Numbered from the stretch's first letter, positions 1-6,525 are shown. The stretch is 7,359 bases of DNA from Pseudopedobacter sp. (GCA_014378285.1 JACMNZ010000127.1:1-7359); one strand, 5' to 3'. Notes: generated by a model from the sequence alone, not told the origin. Translations and numbers: made by a program.

Positions 1-602
1 AGTCTATCTTTTATTACTAGAGTATTGGCCATTTTATCATGAAGGGTTTGTTGTTTTTTATTTAAAAACAAATAAAAATATCCAAAAAAGAAGGTAATTG
101 TGCTAATAGATTTTGAGATATTACGGACAACGATTTCTGTAAGACTAGGTTTTAAACCTCTCATATCTGTTACTTTTATACCCATCATTTTTTTACCGAA
201 AGTAGCTTGTTGCGCATTTTCCATGTAAATGTGATAAAAGAATTTAAGGATTGGCAGGAGAATAAATCCACTTATTATAGTAATTAGAGTGGTTGCTCTA
301 TCGTTATAGATTAAGGCAATCATCAACTCAAGAAAAGCTATGATACCAAAAATTATAAACCAATCTATTGCGGTAGCAAGTAACCTTAAATCAAATCCTG
401 CAAAATATTGTGGAGATGTATATTGTTTTGAAAAGCCTAAAAGTTCTCTTAGTTCTGAAAATTCATGAGCTTCTTTATAATCATCCATTCCTGGTTTACG
501 CACAAAAGAATCGGGTTTAACCCCTTTTTCTTTTAATTCTTCTAACGTAAACGGACCTTGTGGTTTGCCATTTATTACCAGCGTATAAATTTTACCGTCC
601 AT
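1..602 (-). CDS. GYF_2-RDD family membrane protein (C-terminus cut by the window edge)
   Basis: Reading back from an ATG at 602 gives 200 codons with no stop, so the gene runs off the left edge. Residues 5-56 look like a GYF_2 (DUF4339-type) domain: a short beta start, then GPFTLEELKE and VRKPGMDDYKEA. Residues 67-197 are an RDD membrane domain: the signature R73 and D80 in DLRLLATAID, then FGKKMMGIKV (135-144) and LHDKMANTLVI (187-197), which normally marks the end of RDD proteins, so only a few residues are probably missing. Membrane segments are expected near 80-100, 104-123 and 165-180. The ATG directly follows the stop of the upstream gene (TAAATG, no spacer), so expression is likely coupled. 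The role of RDD proteins is mostly unknown, with transport or envelope roles proposed. GYF_2 probably gives a cytosolic protein-binding face. The family call is firm; the function is not known. Confidence 0.88.
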   Translation of the reverse strand, partial: MDGKIYTLVINGKPQGPFTLEELKEKGVKPDSFVRKPGMDDYKEAHEFSELRELLGFSKQYTSPQYFAGFDLRLLATAIDWFIIFGIIAFLELMIALIYNDRATTLITIISGFILLPILKFFYHIYMENAQQATFGKKMMGIKVTDMRGLKPSLTEIVVRNISKSISTITFFFGYFYLFLNKKQQTLHDKMANTLVIKDR

Positions 603-1559
603 TTAATATCTATTAACTTCAAAATTGCTTAACCCCCCTTTTAAAGTTAAATGAATTTTTTGGTTGGCTGTTTTAAAATTTGATGTTTCATAACTACCAT
701 CCTTCATTTTGATAAAATTTTTGAAACTTTTAGAAGATAGACCGCTTGAAACAAAAATCTTACACCCGGCAGTTTCTGGTATTTTTACATTAACATCTGC
801 CAAGCCAGTTTCTGCAGATAAATTGACATCATTATAAAGATTACCTAATTTTATATCAAACTCTGCTGCGCCACCCTTTAACGAGATATTACGAACCTTG
901 TTTTGGGAAAAATCAAAATCGGCTTTGCCAGCTCCCATCTTCAAATTTACATCCCAAACAGGTAAAGCGTTAATTTGCATTTTCACCTTTCCGTATTCAT
1001 CGTCCTTAAAATTAAAAGAACCGTTTCTATTTTTTGATCTAAATTCTAAAACAGCAGATGAATCAGTATCTGTTTTTTTAAGAAAATATCTCATTTTTGA
1101 TTCTTTTACCCTTGCATTAAAAAGCTGTTCATCTCCGTTTTCTATTTCAAAAGTACTTGCGCCACCATAAATGTTTAAAGTTGCTATTTTAATTTTCGCA
1201 TCTAAGTCTTCAGAATAATTGGTTATATTATTGACACCTGCGGAACTATCACTATCATCCCAATTATCATTATCATCCGGAAAACTCCATCTGCTGTTCA
1301 CATGATTTTCTTTTCCGTCCTTAATCCCTTGATAAGTGATAATTGCAAGAGAAATAACTGTAATTGATATAATTGAGATTAAACCAACTTTAGAGTTAGA
1401 CTTTGAAAAGACGATGTTTATACCAGTTATTATCAATAGTAAAGGCCAAAAACGCCATACATAACCCCAACTAAAATCAATTATATTAAAATTCTCCAAA
1501 AGGAATACTCCACCTATAAAAACGAAGATAATTCCCCAAAATATTTTATCAGTTTTCAT
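603..1559 (-). CDS. LiaF-like membrane protein with C-terminal beta-repeat domain
   Basis: The 318-residue product has a LiaF/DUF5668-type membrane region at the N-terminus: hydrophobic segments at about 6-27, 34-51 and 57-75, with the typical RFWPLLLIITGINIVF (36-51). A low-complexity acidic Asp/Asn/Ser linker follows (about 93-110). The remainder, about 120-318, is rich in short beta strands and repeats a Gly-Gly/Ala-x-x-x-Phe/Val-Asp/Glu pattern at 132, 209, 229, 251, 272 and 308, like the YvqF/LiaF C-terminal or toast-rack fold. In Firmicutes LiaF inhibits the LiaRS two-component system; in Bacteroidetes such proteins sit beside PspC genes without LiaRS and their job is unproven. The start lies 3 bases after the PspC gene and the stop abuts the RDD gene, so it is the middle gene of a tight operon. 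I infer an envelope-stress or membrane-integrity role. The domain outside the membrane may face the periplasm. Confidence 0.85.
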   Translation of the reverse strand: MKTDKIFWGIIFVFIGGVFLLENFNIIDFSWGYVWRFWPLLLIITGINIVFSKSNSKVGLISIISITVISLAIITYQGIKDGKENHVNSRWSFPDDNDNWDDSDSSAGVNNITNYSEDLDAKIKIATLNIYGGASTFEIENGDEQLFNARVKESKMRYFLKKTDTDSSAVLEFRSKNRNGSFNFKDDEYGKVKMQINALPVWDVNLKMGAGKADFDFSQNKVRNISLKGGAAEFDIKLGNLYNDVNLSAETGLADVNVKIPETAGCKIFVSSGLSSKSFKNFIKMKDGSYETSNFKTANQKIHLTLKGGLSNFEVNRY

Positions 1560-1562
1560 AAT

Positions 1563-2099
1563 TTATAAGTTGTTATTTTCTGGCTTGTTAGATGATTGGT
1601 TTTCTTCTGCTTTTGGTTCTTCTTCTAAAGGTTTATCTTCCTTAATTGGCTCTTCAAAGGCTTTCTTATTTTTATTTTTGAAAATTATGCTAAGTCCTAT
1701 TACTACAAATACCAAAGGCCATAATTTCTTAACTTGAAACCAGTATGGTAATAAATCAAACTCGGACATCAAAAAATAAAACCCTAAAGCAATTAATACA
1801 AAACCTGCAAAAGCACTCATATTTTTGTTTCTTTTAGGCTTAAATGTAGACCCAAAATTCTCTTTAAAAGGTTCGTCAGGGTTTACCCTATAATCTGTAT
1901 AATTAAAAGGAGAAATTTTTTGTTCTGGTACGGCGATCCATAATATTAAATAGACCCAAATACCACTTCCTCCAAAAAAAGTTGCTAAGGCAAAGGCAAT
2001 TCTTACCCAAGTAACATCTAATTCAAAATAATTTGCTAATCCGCTTGCAACACCGGCAACCATTTTATCACTGGTATCTCTTTTTAATTTTTTTTCCAT
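1563..2099 (-). CDS. PspC domain-containing membrane protein
   Basis: The 178-residue product begins with a canonical PspC domain (about 4-58): KRDTSDKMVAGVASGLANYF, then ELDVTWVRIAFAL and a membrane helix ending WIAVPE. After a linker comes a second module (about 95-141) with two membrane segments and LWPLVFVVIGLSIIF, matching the LiaF/DUF5668 membrane hairpin of the next gene. The tail from 148 is highly charged and low in complexity (Glu, Lys, Pro, Asn). PspC is a membrane sensor that in enterobacteria binds PspA/PspB under membrane stress and blocks secretin toxicity. No pspA, pspB or pspF is visible here, so the partners are unknown. The start is supported by an AAAGGA ribosome-binding site. 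The gene is 20 bases downstream of the SDR gene and 3 upstream of the LiaF-like gene. Family assignment is firm; the physiological role is inferred. Confidence 0.9.
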   Translation of the reverse strand: MEKKLKRDTSDKMVAGVASGLANYFELDVTWVRIAFALATFFGGSGIWVYLILWIAVPEQKISPFNYTDYRVNPDEPFKENFGSTFKPKRNKNMSAFAGFVLIALGFYFLMSEFDLLPYWFQVKKLWPLVFVVIGLSIIFKNKNKKAFEEPIKEDKPLEEEPKAEENQSSNKPENNNL

Positions 2100-2106
2100 T
2101 TTGTTA

Positions 2107-2112
2107 TCCTTT
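2107..2112 (-). promoter_or_regulatory. Shine-Dalgarno site of the PspC gene
   Basis: On the minus strand AAAGGA lies 7 bases before the ATG at 2099. Clear Shine-Dalgarno sites are uncommon in Bacteroidetes and I saw none as good before the other genes here. It supports the 2099 start and means the PspC gene can be initiated independently of the upstream SDR gene. Confidence 0.55.
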
Positions 2113-2119
2113 ACAAATC

Positions 2120-2821
2120 TTAAACTTGACCGTGGATGGGTTTTATTATTACTTGTTCTACGTTGGCACCTCTGCTCATTTTTAAAATTTGAGAGATGGT
2201 ATTTGCAACGTCCTCAGGTTGTATAAACTCATCCTTAGAGATTTCTGTTCCTTCCCATGAATTTGTTAAAGTGGATCCTGGTAAAATTGCAGTCACTTTA
2301 ACATCATGTTCCATCAACTCTGCCCTCATGATATTGTTAAGACTAAGCAAAGCCGATTTAGTTACACAATAAGACCCAGCATTTGCAATAGCTTCTAAAC
2401 TAGCTACAGAGCAGATATTAAAAATGTGCCCAGATCTTCTTTCTTTCATTGATGGGGCTAGTTTTTTGTAAAGATAATATGGCGCATAAAGATTAGTTTT
2501 CATGTGGAAATCTAAAACTTCATCATCCTCATCCAAAATAAAAGATGGTTTAAAAACTCCTACAGAATTAATTAAAACTTCAATGTTTTCAAATACGTTT
2601 AATGCATCATCTGCGAAAGCCATTACTTCTTCTTTTACAGCACAATCGACTGCTTTTATAAACACTTTTATATTTTTATGCTTTGTAGTTAATTCTATTT
2701 TAAAGCTTTCTAATTCTTTGATATTTCTGGCGCAAATGGCTAAATTATTTCCTTCATCAGCCAATTTTAAAGCAATTGCCTTTCCTATGCCTTTTGTTGC
2801 ACCTGTTAATAATACATTCAT
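2120..2821 (-). CDS. Short-chain dehydrogenase/reductase (classical SDR)
   Basis: The 233-residue product has the full classical SDR pattern: the cofactor-binding TGATKGIG at 6-13, ARN at 31-33 (an Arg after beta-2, which favours NADPH), D59 after beta-3, NSVG at 85-88 in place of the usual NNAG, and the catalytic tetrad N110, S138, Y151 and K155 (YCVTK). PG at 181-182 precedes the substrate loop. All key residues are present, so it should be an active NAD(P)H-dependent oxidoreductase. The length is normal for the family. Substrate cannot be read from sequence; FabG-like 3-ketoacyl reductases and sepiapterin-reductase-like enzymes share this layout. The gene is first in a minus-strand run with the PspC, LiaF-like and RDD genes, but the 20-base gap with its own ribosome-binding site leaves open whether the link is functional. 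It diverges from the mlaE-like gene. Confidence 0.9.
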   Translation of the reverse strand: MNVLLTGATKGIGKAIALKLADEGNNLAICARNIKELESFKIELTTKHKNIKVFIKAVDCAVKEEVMAFADDALNVFENIEVLINSVGVFKPSFILDEDDEVLDFHMKTNLYAPYYLYKKLAPSMKERRSGHIFNICSVASLEAIANAGSYCVTKSALLSLNNIMRAELMEHDVKVTAILPGSTLTNSWEGTEISKDEFIQPEDVANTISQILKMSRGANVEQVIIKPIHGQV

Positions 2822-2903
2822 TCTAGTAAATTTTTAATAAAACCCAATTTAGGTTTAATAATTGCAATTGAAAAAACGTTATTTTTACAGAAATTTTTTT
2901 TAT
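2822..2903. promoter_or_regulatory. Divergent intergenic region between SDR and mlaE-like genes
   Basis: This AT-rich stretch must hold the promoters for both the minus-strand SDR operon and the plus-strand mlaEF pair. It would shrink to 40 bases if the permease used the TTG at 2862. I could not find a convincing match to the Bacteroidetes -7 element (TAnnTTTG) with a correctly spaced -33 TTG on either strand. A 10-base palindrome (AATTGCAATT, 2860-2869) is present but is expected by chance in DNA like this. Confidence 0.35.
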
Positions 2904-3638
2904 ATGGTATTTCATTACTTTGGCAAATATATTCTATTAATACAGGCGGTTTTTAGGAAACCTGAAAAGTATATTATTTATAAAAATGAGATCTTTAGGG
3001 AAATGGTATCTATTGGTTTAGGGTCTTTAGGTATTATAAGTATAATTTCTATTTTTATTGGTGCCGTTACAACCGTTCAGACAGCTTTTCAGCTTACTAG
3101 CGATTTAATTCCGAAATCTATTATTGGAGGTATAACAAGAGATTCTACCATTTTAGAATTAAGCCCAACCATTTGTTCTTTAGTTTTAGCCGGTAAAGTA
3201 GGTAGTAGCATTGCATCACAAATAGGTACAATGCGTGTTACTGAACAAATTGACGCTTTGGAAATTATGGGAATTAATGCTCCAGGATATTTGATTTTAC
3301 CAAAAATATTGGGCGGAGTAATCATGATACCTATGCTAGTAATTGTAGCTATCGCTTTAAGTATCACAGGTGGTTATTTAGCAGGAACAGCTTCAGGCGC
3401 AATTAGTTCAGCAGAGTTTATCCAAGGTTTAACAACAGATTTTATTCCTTTCACATTATTTGTTGCTATGGTTAAAGCGTTAATTTTCGCATTTATTATT
3501 ACCACAGTTTCTGCATATCAAGGTTATTATACAGATGGGGGCGCAATTGAAGTAGGTAATTCTAGCACCAAAGCGGTAGTAATAAGCTGTATAGCTATTT
3601 TAATTTCTGATTACGTTATTGCACAACTGTTATTATGA
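2904..3638 (+). CDS. mlaE: MlaE/YrbE-type ABC transporter permease (MCE lipid transport)
   Basis: This is the inner-membrane permease of an MCE/Mla-type lipid transporter, which moves phospholipids between inner and outer membranes. From the ATG at 2904 it has 244 residues. The conserved core is clear: GSLGIISIISIFIGAVTTVQ (40-59), ILELSP, AGKVGSSIASQIGTMR, then the coupling-helix region VTEQIDALEIMGINAPGYL, three further hydrophobic stretches, and a C-terminus ending AQLLL. The frame is open back to a TTG at 2862, which would add 14 residues (basic and aromatic) directly after an in-frame stop. I prefer ATG 2904 because the homologues I recall start only a few residues before the GKY-like motif, and because it leaves room for divergent promoters. 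The stop overlaps the ATPase start by ATGA, so the two are translationally coupled. Confidence 0.9.
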   Translation: MVFHYFGKYILLIQAVFRKPEKYIIYKNEIFREMVSIGLGSLGIISIISIFIGAVTTVQTAFQLTSDLIPKSIIGGITRDSTILELSPTICSLVLAGKVGSSIASQIGTMRVTEQIDALEIMGINAPGYLILPKILGGVIMIPMLVIVAIALSITGGYLAGTASGAISSAEFIQGLTTDFIPFTLFVAMVKALIFAFIITTVSAYQGYYTDGGAIEVGNSSTKAVVISCIAILISDYVIAQLLL

Positions 3639-4387
3639 TTGAGGTTAAAGATATTTTTAAAAAATTTGGTGATAATGAAGTATTAAAAGGTATAACCGCC
3701 AATTTTAAACCCGGAGTAACAAGTCTAATAATTGGTAGTTCTGGTTCTGGAAAAACAACCTTAATGAAAAACATGGTTGGTTTACATGAACCAAATAGTG
3801 GTAAAGTAATTTATGACGAAAGAGACTTTACATCTTTGGATACCAAGGAGAGGATAGAGATTAGAAAGGAAATTGGCATGTTGTTTCAAGGATCTGCACT
3901 GTTTGATTCTATGACCGTTGAACGAAATATCCGTTTTCCATTAGATATGTTTACCGACCAAGGCAAGGGCGAAAAATTAGACCGCGTTAACGACGTTTTA
4001 GAACGAGTAAATTTAGCTGGCAAAAATAAACTATTTCCATCAGAGCTTTCAGGTGGGATGATGAAGAGAGTTGGTATTGCTAGAGCAATTGCAATGAGAC
4101 CCAAATATCTTTTTTGCGATGAGCCAAACTCCGGGCTTGACCCTAAAAGTTCTATTATGATTGATGAACTGGTTTCTGAAATTACTAAAGAATATGACAT
4201 TACTACAGTTATTGTAACACATGATATGAATTCAGTTATGGGAATTGGAGAACATATCTTGTTTTTACACCAAGGAGAAAAATGGTGGGAAGGCTCTAAA
4301 GATGAAATCACATCAACCGACAATAAAGAATTGAACGAATTTGTTTTTGCTACGAAATTGATGGAGACCCTTTTAAAGAAAAAGTAA
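3635..4387 (+). CDS. mlaF: MlaF-type ABC transporter ATP-binding protein
   Basis: The 250-residue cytosolic ATPase partners the preceding permease. All nucleotide-binding motifs are intact: Walker A GSSGSGKTT (34-42), Q-loop Q85, ABC signature LSGGM (138-142), Walker B YLFCDE (158-163) with catalytic E163, D-loop SGLDP (166-170) and switch H196. MKRVGIARA after the signature is typical of the MlaF/Ttg2A subfamily, and the length is normal. The C-terminal part (about 215-250) carries WWEGSKDEI and a basic KKK end, as in Bacteroidetes members. Its start overlaps the permease stop by four bases. No mlaD (MCE), mlaC or mlaB gene follows, so the remaining subunits must be encoded elsewhere. ATP hydrolysis would drive lipid movement across the envelope; the direction cannot be read from sequence. 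Confidence 0.93.
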   Translation: MIEVKDIFKKFGDNEVLKGITANFKPGVTSLIIGSSGSGKTTLMKNMVGLHEPNSGKVIYDERDFTSLDTKERIEIRKEIGMLFQGSALFDSMTVERNIRFPLDMFTDQGKGEKLDRVNDVLERVNLAGKNKLFPSELSGGMMKRVGIARAIAMRPKYLFCDEPNSGLDPKSSIMIDELVSEITKEYDITTVIVTHDMNSVMGIGEHILFLHQGEKWWEGSKDEITSTDNKELNEFVFATKLMETLLKKK

Positions 4388-4393
4388 TTTTAG

Positions 4394-4431
4394 TAATAGT
4401 AAATGGTTAATAGTAAATATTCTACTATTAA
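4394..4431 (+). repeat. Short direct repeat plus 9-bp hairpin downstream of mlaF (weak terminator candidate)
   Basis: TAATAGTAAAT occurs at 4394-4404 and again at 4408-4418, a 14-base period. Overlapping it, TTAATAGTA (4407-4415) pairs perfectly with TACTATTAA (4423-4431) around a 7-base loop. It starts 20 bases after the mlaF stop and is followed by GGTTTT, so it may end the mlaEF transcript. The stem holds a single G-C pair and the U-run is short, so as a terminator it is weak. Confidence 0.4.
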
Positions 4432-4447
4432 TGGTTTTAGAATCTTC

Positions 4448-4493
4448 TAATCATTCAATATTTCAGAACTCGATAAGTAATTTAATCATTCAA
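4448..4493. repeat. Direct repeat TAATCATTCAA in the mlaF-methyltransferase spacer
   Basis: TAATCATTCAA is found at 4448-4458 and at 4483-4493, with related ATTCAA strings following up to about 4503. The whole spacer 4388-4520 has no credible gene. Its A/T words look like the low-complexity intergenic repeats I associate with Pedobacter-type genomes. The promoter of the methyltransferase gene must lie in or near this stretch, unless that gene is read through from mlaF. Confidence 0.45.
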
Positions 4494-4520
4494 AATTCAA
4501 TCAAACAGAATTAAATTTAT

Positions 4521-5411
4521 ATGCAGCCTCAAATACAAGCTTTATCTCCGCAACATTGGAAAGATTACGAACTAATAGATTGTGGTGATTTTGAGAAATT
4601 GGAGCGATTTGGAGAATTAATATTAATTAGACCAGAGCCGCAGGCTGTTTGGAGTAAACTTTTGCCAGAAAGTGAGTGGCAAAAAATGCACAATATTAAG
4701 TTTAAAGGAAAATCTGCCACTAGTGGAGAATGGGTTAAAAAAAATCCAAAAACTCCAGATCGTTGGCATATAGAATATAAAAACAATGATGTCGCCATTA
4801 AGTTTAGATTGGCTTTAACTTCATTTAAACATGTTGGCATTTTCCCAGAACAGGCCGTTAATTGGGATTTTATTTCTTCAAAAATAAAAGCATTCAAAAA
4901 CCCAAATCCGAAAATATTGAATTTATTTGCTTATACAGGCGGTGCTTCTTTAATTGCTAAAGCCGCAGGAGCAGACACTACCCATGTAGATTCTATAAAA
5001 CAAGTAGTAAGCTGGGCTAATGAAAACCAAGAAATTTCTAATTTAAAGGATATACGTTGGGTGGTGGAAGATGCCTTAAAGTTTGTACAACGTGAATTAA
5101 AACGAGGTAAAACTTATAACGGAATAATTTTAGACCCTCCAGCTTACGGCCATGGACCAAAAGGCGAAAAATGGAAGTTAGAAGATTTAATTAAAGAAAT
5201 GATGCGTGATGTGGTACAATTATTAGACCCCCAAGAACATTTCTTAATTTTAAATACCTATTCGCTAGGATTTTCTTCAATTATAGTAGAAAACTTAATT
5301 AGGGGAGCTCATCCAAAAGTGCAAAATTTAAATATTGGGGAATTATATTTAACAGCCAGGAGTGGCGTAAATTTACCTTTAGGAGTTTTTGGTAAATTTA
5401 GTACTGTTTAA
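4521..5411 (+). CDS. Class I SAM-dependent methyltransferase, RlmI/RlmK-like (COG1092 type)
   Basis: The 296-residue product resembles the catalytic part of the 23S rRNA cytosine/guanine methyltransferases RlmI and RlmK. Visible motifs are GIFPEQ (106-111, equivalent to the region just before the Rossmann domain), motif I LNLFAYTGG (133-141), the acidic SAM-ribose-binding D157 in VDSIKQVVSWANEN (156-169), E183/D184 (motif III) and motif IV DPPAYG (205-210). The C-terminal end reads as final beta strands. It is shorter than RlmI (about 396 residues) and lacks the N-terminal PUA RNA-binding domain; residues 1-95 look like only the small beta domain that precedes the methyltransferase. It may modify rRNA, but a different RNA or protein target is possible. 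It is 133 bases from mlaF and 61 from the next gene, so it is probably independently transcribed. The fold is certain; the substrate is not known. Confidence 0.88.
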   Translation: MQPQIQALSPQHWKDYELIDCGDFEKLERFGELILIRPEPQAVWSKLLPESEWQKMHNIKFKGKSATSGEWVKKNPKTPDRWHIEYKNNDVAIKFRLALTSFKHVGIFPEQAVNWDFISSKIKAFKNPNPKILNLFAYTGGASLIAKAAGADTTHVDSIKQVVSWANENQEISNLKDIRWVVEDALKFVQRELKRGKTYNGIILDPPAYGHGPKGEKWKLEDLIKEMMRDVVQLLDPQEHFLILNTYSLGFSSIIVENLIRGAHPKVQNLNIGELYLTARSGVNLPLGVFGKFSTV

Positions 5412-5472
5412 TTGTTGAAATCTTTTTAATATTTTCAATTTTCTTAAATCTATTTTCACAAAAAAATATAGA

Positions 5473-6525
5473 ATGAGTTTACCTAAAAAAATCTTTTTAG
5501 TACCACAGCTACTGTGTGCTGCCTACATCTTTTCATCATGTTCTGGTACAGATGGAAAAACTTCTAATTTAACAACATCAACCGACTCTACTAAAAAAGA
5601 GCAAGTTGCAGAAGAAAAGGAAAATTTATTTAAACCTGTTGATTCTGCAAAATACTTTAAACTTCAAAAATATATAGCCAATGGTGATACCACAGGTAAA
5701 TGGCCAATAAAAAACGATGTTTTACCTATTAATGGAGCAATACTACCTTTTAACAGAATTATAGCGTATTACGGAAACCTATATGTGAAGAAAATGGGCC
5801 CACTTGGTAAATATGAGCCTAAAGAGATGTGGAGGAAATTAGATGAAGAAGTTGCCAAATGGAATAAAGCAGATACGGTAGTGCGATCTATTCCTGCTTT
5901 ACATTACATTGCTACCGTAGCAAGCGGAACTCCGGGAAAAGATGGGCTCTACATTAATAGAATGCCCGACAAACAAATTGATTCTGTATTAAAAATAGCA
6001 AAAATGTATAATCATAATGCTATTGTTTTTTTAGATGTCCAAGTAGCTTTAAGTAAGTTGAAAGACGAACTTCCTCGATTAGAAAAATACTTAAAATTAC
6101 CAAATGTACATCTAGGGATAGATCCAGAGTTTTCTATGAAAACTGGAGCTAGGCCGGGAACAAAAATTGGTGTTTATGATGCTGCTGATATTAACTATGC
6201 AACTAACTTTCTAGTTAAACTAGTAAAAGAAAATAATTTACCAGCTAAAGTTTTGGTAGTGCATCGTTTTACACAAAAGATGGTAACCAATTATCAGAAC
6301 ATTAAATTACACAAAGAAGTTCAGGTAGTTATGCACATGGATGGATTTGGGCCTCCCGAATTAAAAAAAGGGACTTATCGCCATTATTTATATAGAGAGC
6401 CAGTTCAATTTGTTGGTTTTAAATTGTTCTATATAAATGATATTGCGCAAGCTCCAAACCATTTGATGACGCCAGTAGAATTATTAAAACTGACACCTAA
6501 ACCGGTTTATATCCAGTTTCAATAA
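5473..6525 (+). CDS. Predicted lipoprotein of unknown function with a probable (beta/alpha)8-like domain
   Basis: The 350-residue product starts with a basic-hydrophobic signal ending FSSC, with the acylated cysteine likely C23 (Phe at -3 is unusual). A Ser/Thr/Lys/Glu-rich linker spans about 24-55. The rest reads as one globular domain. I count eight hydrophobic strands with polar residues at their ends: 95-101 (IIAYYG), 141-150, 183-190 (VFLDVQ), 212-220 (LGIDPEF), 258-266 (VVHRF), 283-292 (MHMDGF), 312-320 (GFKLFY) and 344-349 (VYIQFQ). Candidate active-site residues are D188, Q190, D217, E219, H264, D290 and K317. From memory, similar uncharacterised secreted proteins occur in Actinobacteria with the same HQFT and DGFG-like motifs. 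I do not know its function; glycan or cell-wall chemistry is only a guess. A strong terminator follows 10 bases after its stop, and a 61-base AT-rich gap precedes it. Confidence 0.8.
   Translation: MSLPKKIFLVPQLLCAAYIFSSCSGTDGKTSNLTTSTDSTKKEQVAEEKENLFKPVDSAKYFKLQKYIANGDTTGKWPIKNDVLPINGAILPFNRIIAYYGNLYVKKMGPLGKYEPKEMWRKLDEEVAKWNKADTVVRSIPALHYIATVASGTPGKDGLYINRMPDKQIDSVLKIAKMYNHNAIVFLDVQVALSKLKDELPRLEKYLKLPNVHLGIDPEFSMKTGARPGTKIGVYDAADINYATNFLVKLVKENNLPAKVLVVHRFTQKMVTNYQNIKLHKEVQVVMHMDGFGPPELKKGTYRHYLYREPVQFVGFKLFYINDIAQAPNHLMTPVELLKLTPKPVYIQFQ

Noticed and set aside
2860..2869. Perfect 10-base palindrome AATTGCAATT in the divergent spacer, considered as an operator.
   Set aside because: A 10-base palindrome is expected several times by chance in a window of this size and AT content, there is no second copy, and it overlaps the alternative TTG start.
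3886..4323. Long open frame on the minus strand opposite mlaF, and similar ones opposite mlaE, the SDR, the LiaF-like and the methyltransferase genes.
   Set aside because: These lie antisense to well-recognised genes, show no domain or motif, and their sequences are what results from reading the conserved genes backwards.
5412..5472. TTGAAA / TTTCAA hairpin and TATTTT-like promoter element before the lipoprotein gene.
   Set aside because: A 6-bp all-but-one A/T stem is not meaningful here, and I could not match both the -7 and -33 Bacteroidetes promoter elements at correct spacing.
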